Shown here in pieces: positions 22,542-33,292 of a DNA stretch of 64,000 nucleotides. This DNA comes from Astrothelium macrocarpum (taxonomy: Eukaryota > Ascomycota > Dothideomycetes > Trypetheliales > Trypetheliaceae), in NCBI GenBank assembly GCA_021030915.1, contig JAGEMR010000025.1, positions 186,001 through 250,000 of the forward strand. Direction: 5' to 3'. Below the pieces are notes generated by a model that made no database searches, was not told where the DNA came from, and was given only the letters and a program-made list of their open reading frames with translations. Both the position numbers and the translations under genes were made by a program. The first letter of the stretch is position 1. Each line of letters starts with the position of its first letter.

Positions 22542-25500
22542 CCTGGGAATTTGTAAAAGACGTATAGAAATCTCCTTGAAAAATACTTCTTAGGATGCCA
22601 GAGTTAGAAGTGTACCTTTATCTTTGAGGTCGATAGGTGAAACGCAAATCAAACTCAAGTGCCAAGACTTGAGCAATATAGAAAAAGCAAGAGTCATGAG
22701 CTCGAAACTCAGCCTCACAGTAACCAATTTCTGGGAAATGGTGGCCTCCGTTTGATGAAGCCAACATGGGCGACCAAGGTAAGCGCAATACGGTGACACC
22801 ATCATCGCCAAGGCAGGTTTAAGCCAGCAAGCGGCCGTTGTTTAGACAGTGACACATGGCTGCGCCCTGACGGTGGTGACGGCGGTGGCTTTCCTTACAT
22901 CATTCGCGTTTGCGAGCCAATCAGACCCAAACCTAGCGAATCGACACTAGAAGAATGAAGGGACCCCAAACGTGGCCGCATGCGGGGGACATTTACCCTT
23001 TTTTTGTGTGCATGAAGTTACCGGGTGACCAGCTTCATTGACTGCTGCATCTGAGAAAGCCTCACTATGGAAATCCAAAAGAGGTCAGTAGAACCGTGGT
23101 ATGGGGCATTGGCTAGGTGAATTCAGCCTAGGAATTTGATTTTCATTATTCACCAATTCTCACAGCCTCATTCCTCGGTCTATTCTCATCAGTATGACAA
23201 TTATTCCAAGACTTACTCTTAGACCGAAAACATCGAGATGCAGATTGAGTGAGACTTTGAATTTGCATGAGTTTAGGTTACTCGTGTGCCTGACTTCTCG
23301 TCGTGGTTCCCCTGGATGGACTTTTCCATTGCACGCCTGTTGTTGTTTACCAAAACACTGATATCGGTAATTTATGTAGACTGACACCATTTCTTCTTCT
23401 TAGTCCAAATCCTAATTGGACTTCAAGGCTGGAAAGGTCCATAAACTCCGTGAGGCACAGGATTCATCAGTTTTAGGCGTGATGCACTACAAATACTCGA
23501 TATGTTAAATGCATTATTTTTTAACCGCTTCGAATATAAATACCACCGGCTCCCGTCACATCATTTCAACCTCTAGGCAGACTTTGACGAAGCCATCATT
23601 TTAATCAGATTGAAGATAAGTTTCTACAAGTCTGGTTGTAATTGCTTATGGCAAGTAATTTGCATGGGGCCTCCTCGGCAAAATTCCAGGCATCTGTCAC
23701 TTAGACGTAAAGCAGTCCCTGTATTGCCTGCAACGACTCCTTGCAATTGCGCCCTGGATGAATCCATAATGTCACCTTACCGCAATTTGGGAGAATGAGC
23801 CGTAAGTCGTAAAGAATAATTGAATGAGTCCAGGCAGAGCTCAGGGCTGGCTGTGAATATGTATCAAAGTATTCCGCAAAATGGTTGCTACATATCTATC
23901 ATTCTATCAGACCCTGGTGCATCCAAGTCAAGGCCGTTGATATCCGCAGCCCCAAGCGGGCAAGGCATGAGCGGGCAAGGCATGAGGATGCAAGGCAGAA
24001 GACGTTTGGTTCTAAATAAAGTTATTGTTCACAGCGTGGTGGCACAGTTTTCCAAACAGGCCTAGTTTGCGTACTAGCGTCAAGAAAACAACCACCTCGA
24101 TTTAACTTTAAACTCGCTCAACCTCTCAGCGTTCCAGCAAGACCGACTTTAACAATCAAAGAAGCTTACTACTTGCTCATCTTCTATGAAAGGTCGTCAG
24201 CTTTGAAACAATGAATATTCTTCGCCGTATCTTGATGAGACAATGACGAATGTGCATCCTGCTTATCCGTTGGCAAAAATTAGGAAAGTAAGCAGTTCGA
24301 TCTTTTTCTATATTCCGACTGTCACAATCTTCTCGTAACAACGCTGTCATTCGAATTGTGGATGAAGAATGCCAAATTTCCGAAGGATTCGTTCCGTGTT
24401 GGTAAGCAGCCCCCTATCGTTCACTTTGCTACCCTTGCCTTTGTCCTAACTCTAAGTGTATCTTGGTCCGAGAGGTTGGCTTTGTTCGTGGTCAGGGTGC
24501 GGGACTCGCAAAATACGGAGCCCTCTTTCAGCTGATGATTACTGATAAGACTTGTCCGACGTATCTTGGAAGGTGTCTGTAGTAGACGGATCTGAGTTGA
24601 TGTGCCTTAACACGAGGGCGAAGTCAGCATAGGGAAAGGTTGCAGTGCACCCAGTGTATGGTTACAGAGTCGCTAGAGTGCCTTCATCCTGTACTGGACC
24701 GTGTATAGCGCCAATAGGGAAGTTTTTGCGCCAGTTGTCGATGGGAATTTCAGGCCGGATGAACCCCAAAATGAGGTATTTGAGATTCGACTTGCGTTTA
24801 TCAGCTTACTATGCTTGATCCACAAAGGACAACAATTTCAAATCAAAATGGCAACTGTCACCGGATCGCATCTGGGTTCGATAGCACCATCTCGAATCTA
24901 GTGTTTTGCATACTCTCCAAAGGGCCTACATCTTTTGTTCCGGCTTACCTCGCATCTGGTTACGAAGGATGAATCCGTGGGGATGTTCCCGCGCGATGAC
25001 GATCACCCGCATTGTCTAGGACTGGGTCCGCCGAGTAGATCTCCCGTTGCGAACTTATTCGCTCTACCTCTATGTTGTGCATATGGTTTCGGTTGGTAAT
25101 TCTCGAGAGATCTATTCACGCAACACAGCTCTTGAAGATGGGTATGCATTTGATTCAAGCAAGAAAGATCTCGGTTGCGCCGCCATTCGCTACGTTTGCT
25201 TGACCGTTATGTTTCCATGGACGAAACCACAAGAACACTTCCGCATAGCGGAGCTTACTTGAACTCTTACAAAGCAGCATCTTCAACCTGAACCCTGCAA
25301 ACAAAATCTGACCAGACGCGAATAATCATGCCTTAACCCTGAGCTTTGCTCGAAATCCCCGCAGCTTGGATCGTGTCTCAAGTATCAGATTCGAAGTCTG
25401 GATCACCGGTCGCCTTCTCATCGACGATTGTCAGTACAGGTATTTACCTTCTCCGGTCGCGCTCCCGTCACAGCCCATGCTTGATAGTTTGTCGATCAAT

Positions 25501-25637
25501 TCCTTTTGCTTGCTACTTACGAGTCGTGTCGACTTTCTGATAGCTTGGAAGCTTTCGTGCAGCAACGTCTTTACTTGATCTGCATCCCATCTTAGTGGAT
25601 CCTGACATTTCATCATTAAGTTTGTTCTATTATCAGC
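22542..25637. other. Three-kilobase gene-poor stretch
   Basis: No ORF above about 85 codons and no family match. The only local structure seen is a 15-base unit GCGGGCAAGGCATGA duplicated near 23955-23985 with a third degenerate copy. Composition is not RIP-like. It separates the promoters of the DUF7732 gene and the CFEM-like gene. Confidence 0.5.
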
Positions 25638-26607
25638 ATGCTTCTGAAAGACTATCTCGCTTCTCTATATGCGATTTCTATAATAAGTACCATTGTTTCT
25701 GCCGAATATGCTTCGTATGAGACTTGTTCTCAGAACTGCATTGATACGTATTCCGGACAATCTGGCTGTAACGACTCTGGCACGAGCGACGCTATTCATA
25801 CCTGTATTTGTAGCGGTAGCATTGGTTGGCAAGTTGCCCAATGCGTCGGCGCTCTCTGCGGGATGGTGGAGGCAAATAAAACAGCTTACACATGGGAATT
25901 CAATTGCAATCAGACCCGTGCACCAGTTACGGTTCCTCCGGATGTATTCATTGCTGTGGCGCAGCAAGCGAATAGCGGCAGCGTGAGATTTGTTTCAAGT
26001 TTTGCTCTACAGAAGATCAGGATCTAACTCCCATCAGAATTTCGTTGCACCTTCTCAAGGCAATGTCACATCTCCTTCCCAGATTGATCCTCAATCTTCT
26101 TCGTCATCTTCGCTTGGGAGGGGCGGACAGATTGCCATCGGTATTAGTACAGGGACGGCTGGAGTTTTCGTAAGCTTTGGCATTTTACTCTTCATGGGAG
26201 TTTCAGAAAGACGCCGTCGAGCACGAGAGAACCAGCATCCACACCAACGCCCATACACACAAGATGACTACAAATTTTCCATGTGGGAAGATGCTCGGCT
26301 TGGACTCCGTACAGTGAATCTGATTTGCTGCAATTGTGGCATATGGGCCCTTCACTCTGGTCGTATCAAAAGTCAGCCCGGGAATTCTGATACCCCGGTA
26401 GATCTTCAACACCATCACCCCAACTTCTTGCCTATTGCTCCTCCCCTGTCTCCTTATACTGCTATGCCTCGGCCTCGACTAGAAGTACTAAGAGACATTA
26501 CCGACGCTGAAGCAAAGAATTGGAAGCAAGATACGGGAAAGGAAAGACCAATAGTTTCCGTCAAGAGGCTTGGCTCATTTATGGTCTTTGATGAGCCCGA
26601 CGTCTGA
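25638..26607 (+). CDS. CFEM-like Cys-rich extracellular domain with single membrane helix
   Basis: Two exons, 25638-25982 and 26038-26607, give 304 residues. The intron has donor GTGAGA, branch point CTAAC and acceptor CATCAG. The N-terminus is a signal peptide (LASLYAISIISTIVSAEY). The next about 70 residues hold eight cysteines, including CSQNC and CICSG, and the spacing is like a CFEM domain. A Ser-rich linker leads to one helix (IAIGISTGTAGVFVSFGILLFMGV), then a basic stop-transfer RRRRAR and a cytoplasmic tail of about 140 residues. Fungal proteins of this shape are plasma-membrane or wall proteins; some CFEM proteins bind haem or act in host interaction. The internal segment around GLRTVNLICCNCGIW may hide another small intron, so the tail sequence is uncertain. 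Confidence 0.7.
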
Positions 26608-27349
26608 ACAAATTATATATCTTTTCAGAGGCTCTCTCAGGGCTTATGAACGAACGTGCGTTTGCAGCACTGGCGCTTGGGAGCATCGGATGGAACACTT
26701 GCAAACGCTCGACTGTACCCTTCTGTATTAAAACAATCTTCAAGTGTTGGGTGATTGAATGGCGTTTGCTTTAATATACCTGGGTTTCAATGGTGACGCA
26801 ACCTTGGAAATTAAGATTTGTGACAGTTTACTATACCTCCTACTCCTAGAACGTTAACCGATTGTTATAGGATCGTGTGCACTCCTGTGGCTTTTATTTG
26901 CATTGATGCCAATGAAAATTGCCACCAGTGATTGCAGAAACCCTCGATGGTACTAAGCGGGCAACTCCCAGGACTGTCTTTCAACAAGTAGTGCAACGTT
27001 CCTGATTACCGAAAGTTGTTCTGCTAGTCCCTCTAGCGTGTATGCGTGCAATTATTCTTATTGCAATTTACAAGATTACCTCTCGTAAGCCGTGATGCCC
27101 CTGAGCAAACTTCACGGAAAGGCTTTCCTAGAAACCATATAGACTCGATGCCCTGCAAACAGGACCAATGCAGTCCATGCTGAAGATGATGCGGTCATGT
27201 CATAACTCTTTCCAAGCGCACGTGCGACATTAGAAAGGTCAGAAAATGAATAAAGACAGTGATCGGTATTGATAAGACACTCTGACCACACTCATGGGTA
27301 TAATTTAGTGGGTCTTGGATAATTACAACCAAGGATTAGAATTCTAAAA
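26608..27349. other. Convergent 3' intergenic region
   Basis: Between the ends of the CFEM-like gene (plus) and the aldolase gene (minus). No gene, RNA or repeat seen. Confidence 0.5.
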
Positions 27350-28457
27350 TCAGTTCGCTGGCCCTTTCGTAGAATCTTGAGCATTGTTCAGTGCCCTCTC
27401 TATCTTCCCCAATTCCTCAAGCGGCCCTTCCCATTTCTTCCACTCCGCATCCCCATCCGGAAATCCCCCTCGCAAGGGCAGCCGTGCAGCATCCGCATCT
27501 CCGAAACCTAATATCCTTGCGCAAGCTTCTTTGATCCCAATTGTACCCCAGCGCACAATCAGCTTCTCTGCTGCGGAAATGTGATATTGTAATATCCTCA
27601 TCTCTTCCAACTTCTCATTGATACCTTTGCCGTCATACTTCCCGGAACTCTCACCAAGCGTGGCATGGAATGTGTCGTATAATTTCACAACGGTGCGTGG
27701 GTAGACAGCTGCGAGGCCATCAATTGCGCCTGCGCCGCCAACAGTGAGGAGAGGAAGAAGTTGTTGACCAAGGCCAGTGAAGACTTGGAATTGAGCGTGA
27801 TCGATGGTGGGAGACGAAGCGAGTAAGGTGTGATCGTCGAGATTGCCGTGTGAAAGCTTGCAACCGACGATGTTGGGATGCGAGGACAGTTTGGCAATGG
27901 TGGATGGAGGGAGAGAAATGAAATTGGAGACGCCTGGATAGTGGTACCTGGGGGAGACTTGGCGTGAGTACAGAAAGTTTGCCTTATACTGAAGAGCATA
28001 CATACACCATGATGGGTATTGGAGAAGCATCTGCCACGGCTGTAAACCATGCAGCTATACCTTCTTGACTTGCGGCGCTGGCAAAGTATCCCGGTGCAAG
28101 ACATAGTCCCCACTGAGCACCCGCATCCTTCGCATCACGTAATTGCGTAACGACTTCCTCGATGCTTTGCGCTGCAGTCCCTGCGATCAATGGATAGTCT
28201 CTGAAGCCTGCAGCATCAAAGCCTTTGCGTACACCAGAGACAATGGCATTGCGCTCCGAGTTTGTAAGATGTATCGCCTCACCGGTTGAGCCAAGAAGGA
28301 CTAGCCCACGTATGCCGGCATTCGCGAGAAAAAGAGAATGTTTGACCTGAGTTTCAATATCAACGGGTGGAGTGATTGGATTGTAATTGGTAGCGGATTT
28401 GCGGGCAAAGAAAGTGGGAACAGGAACGTAGATTCCAGACGGAGGCGGATGAGACAT
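27350..28457 (-). CDS. DapA/DHDPS-family aldolase, probable L-2-keto-3-deoxyrhamnonate aldolase
   Basis: Exons 28457-28006 and 27947-27350 give 349 residues. The family motifs are present: GSTGEAIHLTNSER near residue 50 (phosphate/carboxylate loop), the YHYPGV block with the conserved Tyr directly after the intron, and the Schiff-base lysine Lys181 in NIVGCKLSHG. The family cleaves or condenses pyruvate with aldehydes. On sequence alone it could be a 4-hydroxy-2-oxoglutarate or other keto-deoxy-sugar aldolase, but it is divergently paired with a lactonase that itself lies tail-to-tail with a rhamnose dehydrogenase, which points to the last step of L-rhamnose catabolism (keto-deoxyrhamnonate to pyruvate plus L-lactaldehyde). 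The open frame begins 12 bases earlier at a TTG; the ATG at 28457 is preferred. Confidence 0.85.
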
Positions 28458-28798
28458 TTCGCCAGACAATTGATCGTACAGGGTGGAAGACCTCCTGTTG
28501 ACGATGAAGCTGTAGGCTCGGCATTTTGGAAATCACAATTCTGGAAATTTTTTTGAAGGAAGCAATCGTAAAGTTGTGCCGAGGGCTCGCTCTTTCTTCC
28601 CCCGCATATGTTCAGCCCCACCTTTGCCCCACGTAATCCCCCCGGCTAACCGTATCGCGACAGTTGTTGAGTTGCAGACATTCTTCATCTATGATAGGAT
28701 GAGATTGTTGGGAAGCGGATAGGGTTTCAACGTGAATACACTTGACACTATGGCGAACGGCTGCCGAGCTCATGACACTTGGCGATTAGAAGCGCAAC
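28458..28798. promoter_or_regulatory. Divergent promoter of the aldolase and lactonase genes with paired CreA-type sites
   Basis: The 341-bp gap is the only space between two divergent start codons, so both promoters must lie here. Two copies of CCCCAC (GTGGGG on the other strand), at 28616-28621 and 28627-28632, match the SYGGRG consensus of the carbon-catabolite repressor CreA and are 11 bases apart. Paired CreA sites are typical of glucose-repressed sugar-catabolic genes. Binding is inferred. Confidence 0.45.
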
Positions 28799-29959
28799 AT
28801 GAGCCCTCATCGCCTCATTGACTCTCATATCCATCTATGGCCAGCAGCAGAAGCCAATGCAGATCAACACGCATGGATGAAAGATCATCCTCTTGCAAAA
28901 CAATATTCCATTGAAGAATACTTGAGCGCAACAGGGGAAGATACCAAGAAGCCAATTCAAGATCGCCAACTGAAAGGCTTTGTGTATGTAGAAACCGACA
29001 GACGTTTGATAGAGGAAGAGGCGGAAGGCGACCTCGAAGCATGGACAGTGAAACCGCTGGATGAGCTGCGCTGGCTGAGAAGAATTGTTGAGGATAAATC
29101 CAAAGCAGGGGAAGAACATGGCAAAGAAGAAGCTCAATTTCTACTTGGTATTGTAGCTTGGGCTCCCATTAGTAAAGGTCCCGAACGATTCAGTCAATAC
29201 ATCGAATTGGCAAAGCAGATCGCAGGCCCAGATACGTTTTTGCGAGTGAAAGCATTCAGATTTCTGCTGCAGTTTATCACAGATGAGCAGAAATTCCGAG
29301 AGGTCGCGCTGGCAGATAGCACCATCCAAACCCTTAAAAGCTTCAAGAAAAATGGCAACGATTTTGCCTTTGATGTTGGTGTCGATCAACATTCAGGCGG
29401 TGTCTGGCAGCTGGAACAAGCAGTGGAAATGATAGAAAGAGTTCATGCTGGAGAGGATCGTAATGATAGAGTCAAATTTGTTTTGAGTACATAACTCGCT
29501 CAGCGTTCCAACATCTTGTTGGCTAATGGTAGAGCAGATCATTTGTGCAAACCGGACTTGGAAAACAGTCCACAAACCCCAGCACAAATCGACAACTTTG
29601 ACCGATGGAAGGTTTGCATACAACGCTTCGCAGCTTTGGACAATGTGTACATGAAACTGTCTGGAGCCTTTTCCGAGCTATCCGATCAAGATCCACATCA
29701 TCCGTTATCAGTAGACGAAATTTTGCGACAAATGGAACCCTGGCTCAACGTATTGTTCGAGAGCTTTTCGCCAAAGCGTATCATGTTTGGTAGCAACTGG
29801 CCGGTAGACAATATAAGGGGACCAGGAGACAAGCTTGGCTGGATGAACTGGAAATTAGCAGTAGAGCGTATGCTCCATCAATACTCTCTCAGCGATGAAG
29901 CGAAAGATAGGATTTGGTATGGAACGGCAAAGGAGGCCTACAAGATAGATCTTGCATAA
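28799..29959 (+). CDS. LRA2: Amidohydrolase-family lactonase, probable L-rhamnono-gamma-lactonase
   Basis: Exons 28799-29486 and 29538-29959 give 369 residues; without splicing a TAA interrupts the frame just after the donor. The intron (GTACAT..GCAG, branch CTAAT) restores FVLNHLCKPDL, a conserved amidohydrolase-2 strand. The N-terminal metal motif DSHIHLWP (His10, His12), the internal His of NHLCKP and the late Asp in MFGSNWPVDN are the usual TIM-barrel metal ligands. Related enzymes include fluorolactone, 2-pyrone-4,6-dicarboxylate and sugar lactonases. Next to a rhamnose dehydrogenase, the likely role is hydrolysis of L-rhamnono-gamma-lactone to L-rhamnonate in the cytosol. An acceptor six bases upstream would also keep the frame but fits the family less well. 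Confidence 0.82.
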
Positions 29960-29991
29960 ATGGATCTCCATTAATGTATTGGGCGTCATTA

Positions 29992-30929
29992 TCATTGAAG
30001 GTTAACGAAGAGACCTCCATCAACGAGTAATTGGGCACCATTCTGCTGCATTTAGCATCGCTGCAAGAACTGCAAGGCCGATTTGAGAAGCGACTCACCA
30101 CGTATTTGGACAAGTCACTGGCAAGAAAGACGGCTGGTCCAGCCAAGTCCTGCATCACAATGATCAGCCACCACTTTTGCTTCAATGTTGGTCAAGCATC
30201 GACAGACCTCTGGAACGCCAGTCCTGCCCAGCGGTATTCGACCCTCTGTGTATTTACGCTTCTCTTCGTTTGCCAGATCCTCCTCATTCAATTGTGTCTT
30301 GACTGTGCCTGGCAAAATGGCATTGCACCTGATATTATATTTTCCCAGAGCGCAGGCACAAGACTGCATCAAGCTCAAGACTCCTGCCTTTGTGGGCGTG
30401 TAATGTGTTTGACCGCTTCCACCGACGAGTGCTGATATCGAAGAGATTCCAATGATCGAGCCACCATTCCCCTGTTTTGCTATTTGTCGAGCGGCAGCTT
30501 GTGTCGCGTAGAAGGCGCCGTTGAGGTTTGTTCGAACGGTGAAGTCGAATAGATCGTGATCCAGGCTGTCAAATCGTTCGTTAATTGAGTGATGGCCTTT
30601 GGAAAGAGGACAACCTACGACAAAAATTCGGCAAACTTGCATACTCCAGCATTGCTCACAAAGATGTCCAATTTCCCAAAGTGCTCTACAGTTTTGGTGA
30701 CAAGTTCAGTTGCTGTGTCGCGGAGCGATATGTCGCCCGGTACTCCCAATAATCTTGCATCCTGGGCTGCCTCTGATTGCAAGCTCTTAAAATCTTCTTC
30801 GGATCTGGCGTCTGGAAAATAATTCACGGCCACGCTCGCTCCTTGCCGTAGGTACTCGAGAGCAATAGCTTTTCCAATCCCAGTGACTGCTCCAGTGATG
30901 ATCGCAACCTTTTCAGTCAGCAGTGCCAT
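29992..30929 (-). CDS. RHA1: L-rhamnose-1-dehydrogenase (short-chain dehydrogenase)
   Basis: Four exons, 30929-30619, 30565-30208, 30149-30099 and 30042-29992, give 256 residues. The cofactor site TGAVTGIGKA, the NAG motif (SNAGVC) and the catalytic Ser..Tyr..Lys set in SSISALVGGSGQTHYTPTKAG are intact. The C-terminal half (GISSISALVGG, HYTPTKAGVLSLMQS, ACALGKY, IRCNAILPGT, LNEEDL, EGRIPLGR, GAQLLVDGGLFVNLQ) closely matches what I know of the yeast RHA1/LRA1 enzyme, and the length agrees (about 258). The enzyme oxidises L-rhamnose to its lactone with NAD(P)+, the first step of the non-phosphorylated pathway. Its stop lies 32 bases from the stop of the lactonase gene on the other strand. All introns are 50-60 nt with standard borders. 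Confidence 0.93.
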
Positions 30930-31552
30930 CACGAAGGCCACTTGTCAATGGAACAGAGATGCAACAGAGAGAAACAAGACCTCCCATATTCGAGTGCCAT
31001 GTCAGGCAGCTTCATTACTTGATGTTTTCGCAGAACAAGCTCTAACTTGTGGAGTCGGTGCATCATCGCGCGCCAATGGACCGAGCACTTGGGGTCGCAT
31101 TGTCAAGCTGCTCAGCTGTAATGAAAGATGCCAAGGCTGCCTTCTACATAATTTCTTTCGAGAACGACGAATTCGTGCAGCTAACGATGACGCGGCTCGA
31201 AGCACGGTGGGCGTCCACTATTTAGGGCACTCTTTCTGCCTGAAGCAGAGATTCCGCTTGGTCGTTTCCTCGACGAATCAGCCTTGACGTGGCTGCAATA
31301 CATGCATGAAACAGGATTTCTTGCACCTCAACTTGTGCTGGGGGCTTCGGCCTTCGGACGTAAGTCAATGATGTGTTCGGTGTTGAGCGCAACCATTAAA
31401 GCTCAGAAGAGAACAAAGTGGTAGGTGACCTGCTGTCCTGAAATCATCTCTCCTGTGCTCTGTACAGTCTATGTTTGCCCTTTCTCTTAGTGTTCTGTTC
31501 AACAAGAGGAGTTGTTCAAAATACAGTCAATTCCACTTCGGGCTTTGCGACA
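30930..31552. other. Divergent intergenic region, RHA1 and orphan gene
   Basis: Upstream of RHA1 (minus) and of the orphan at 31553 (plus). A plus ORF at 30883-31287 overlaps RHA1 antisense and shows no family resemblance. No repeat seen. Confidence 0.5.
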
Positions 31553-33028
31553 ATGGGAACTTCCACAGAACATGAAGAACGACGACCACCTAATATGGTT
31601 GATCAGGATTTCGTTGGAAGAGAAGATGATAGAGACCTAAATAGCCGTCTGTCCTATCATCAAGGATATGGAGAATGTGAAGACTTCAATCAAGGCATTC
31701 CCGACGAGCCTCCACCATCTTATGAGCTTTCTCAAGCGCAAGCCCAAGGACCAGAGCAAGCTTTTCAGAACCTTCATCTTCAAAGTCGCCCTGCGCAACG
31801 ACGATCATCTCCTAGTGATCGCGGCGCGTCTGCGAACCTTCTCAATCAGCCAAATACATACGCCTATCGTGTCCCTTCAACAAGGATTCCGATTCCAGAC
31901 CCCACGCAACCAGTTCCCTTGCTCCTCGAACGAGCTCTCCGTTTCGCAGAGCATTCTTTTCCCACTCAAGCCTCCTCAATCTCCCATCTCCGCCTGCCCA
32001 TCCTCGTTCCCTCTATCTCGCCACCCTTCTCTTTTCCCATCCTCCGCCCTTCTTCTCTCTCGCAGGTCCTTGCTCCCATTTTCCACACTTTTCTCACTAA
32101 CCTCAACATCCTCCTCTCCCTCTCCCCGTCGTCTCTCTCTAACCCTCTCGTCGATGCCTACATCTCCCGCCTCAACACTACCATTTTCTCTGACTGTCAT
32201 CTACACGTCGCTCTCGTTCCAACCTCAGACCTTGCCTCCATCCTCTTCAAGCACGAACCCACTCACATCGAAAGCTCACGCGCCATCTCCCGCGCCGAAG
32301 CCGCAGTCCTCTCCCACCGCCGCCCCGTCAGCCTAACGCCATGGGCCGACGTCATCGATCCCGCCTCCTACCCATCTTCCTCCTCAACCCGACCCTCGAA
32401 ACCCGACGCCAACACCCGCGAGCTCCTCCACCTCCGTGACCGCGTCCTCGACGACCGTGACGCCAGCGCGCTTCTCACACCCACCTCACCCCCCGCCACT
32501 CCGCGCACCCTCTCCACCCCCGCAGAATGGCCCCCAACTAACACGAAGCACGTTTCCCGCAGCCTAGACCCCACCCCGTCCGCATCCTCAGCAGCGCACT
32601 CCAAGTCCTCCGGCTACGACTCCGACACCTCACACACCTCATCCTCCAGCAGCAGCAGCAGCTCCAGCTCCGCCTCCTCCGCATCCACCCGCGCCGGCAG
32701 CGGCAGCGGCACAGGCAAGAGCTACAACAGTCGCAGCAGCGAACGGCAGGAGAAGCGGGCGCGCAAGCACGAGCGGCGGGCGGCGAAGCGGGCGCGGCGG
32801 TTTGCGCGGCGGCTGGAGCGCATCGAGCGGCGGGCCGAGCGGGCGCTGCGGCGCGGCCGCAAGGACGGCGAGCACGTGCGGAGGGAGCGCGAGGGCGCTG
32901 TGGAGCGGTTGGAGAGGCGGAGGGGGGGCGGCGGCGCGAGAAGGGCTGGGGTCGGGGTCGGGTGGTTGGTGGTTCGGAATGCGAGGGGGGTGGGTGATGG
33001 GGTGGGGAAGGCGGGGGTGCTTGGTTGA
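31553..33028 (+). CDS. Unrecognised protein with PPxY motif, Ser tract and Arg-rich C-terminal helix
   Basis: From the ATG at 31553 the frame is open for 491 residues; the frame extends 78 bases upstream without an ATG. I do not recognise the family. An N-terminal DEPPPSYEL motif is a good WW-domain ligand. Residues about 110-230 are Pro/Leu/Ser-rich with amphipathic character (VPLLLERALRFAEHSF, LVDAYISRL). An 11-Ser tract is followed by a strongly basic segment (SERQEKRARKHERRAAKRARRFARRLERIERR) likely to form a long helix or coiled coil and able to act as a nuclear signal. GC rises sharply from about 32300 to the end. Its neighbours (RHA1, SYLF gene) give no functional hint. Confidence 0.6.
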   Translation: MGTSTEHEERRPPNMVDQDFVGREDDRDLNSRLSYHQGYGECEDFNQGIPDEPPPSYELSQAQAQGPEQAFQNLHLQSRPAQRRSSPSDRGASANLLNQPNTYAYRVPSTRIPIPDPTQPVPLLLERALRFAEHSFPTQASSISHLRLPILVPSISPPFSFPILRPSSLSQVLAPIFHTFLTNLNILLSLSPSSLSNPLVDAYISRLNTTIFSDCHLHVALVPTSDLASILFKHEPTHIESSRAISRAEAAVLSHRRPVSLTPWADVIDPASYPSSSSTRPSKPDANTRELLHLRDRVLDDRDASALLTPTSPPATPRTLSTPAEWPPTNTKHVSRSLDPTPSASSAAHSKSSGYDSDTSHTSSSSSSSSSSSASSASTRAGSGSGTGKSYNSRSSERQEKRARKHERRAAKRARRFARRLERIERRAERALRRGRKDGEHVRREREGAVERLERRRGGGGARRAGVGVGWLVVRNARGVGDGVGKAGVLG

Positions 33029-33292
33029 TTGGGGTTGGTGGGGGTATTGGTTTTTGCTTGCGGGGGGGGGAAGAGGGTGGGAGATGGGTTGTGGTAAGGA
33101 TAGTTGGACATGATGTTCTACGAAATATATGATTGAAATGTTCGTACTCCGTCCTCTTCACCGCCCTTTTTGGTCCTACGCGCCATATCTCGTCAGATTA
33201 ATAAGAATATGTATCCACTCCAACCTACGAAAACTCCCCCATTTCGAAACCCCGGCTCCTTTCCTCCTCTTACACCAAACCCGTGAACTACA

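Noticed and set aside
23955..24000. Short direct repeats resembling a CRISPR-like array
   Set aside because: Only two exact 15-base copies with no spacers; eukaryotic nuclear DNA.
24870..24900. GGGTTCGATAGC word resembling a tRNA T-arm
   Set aside because: No acceptor or anticodon stem can be folded around it.
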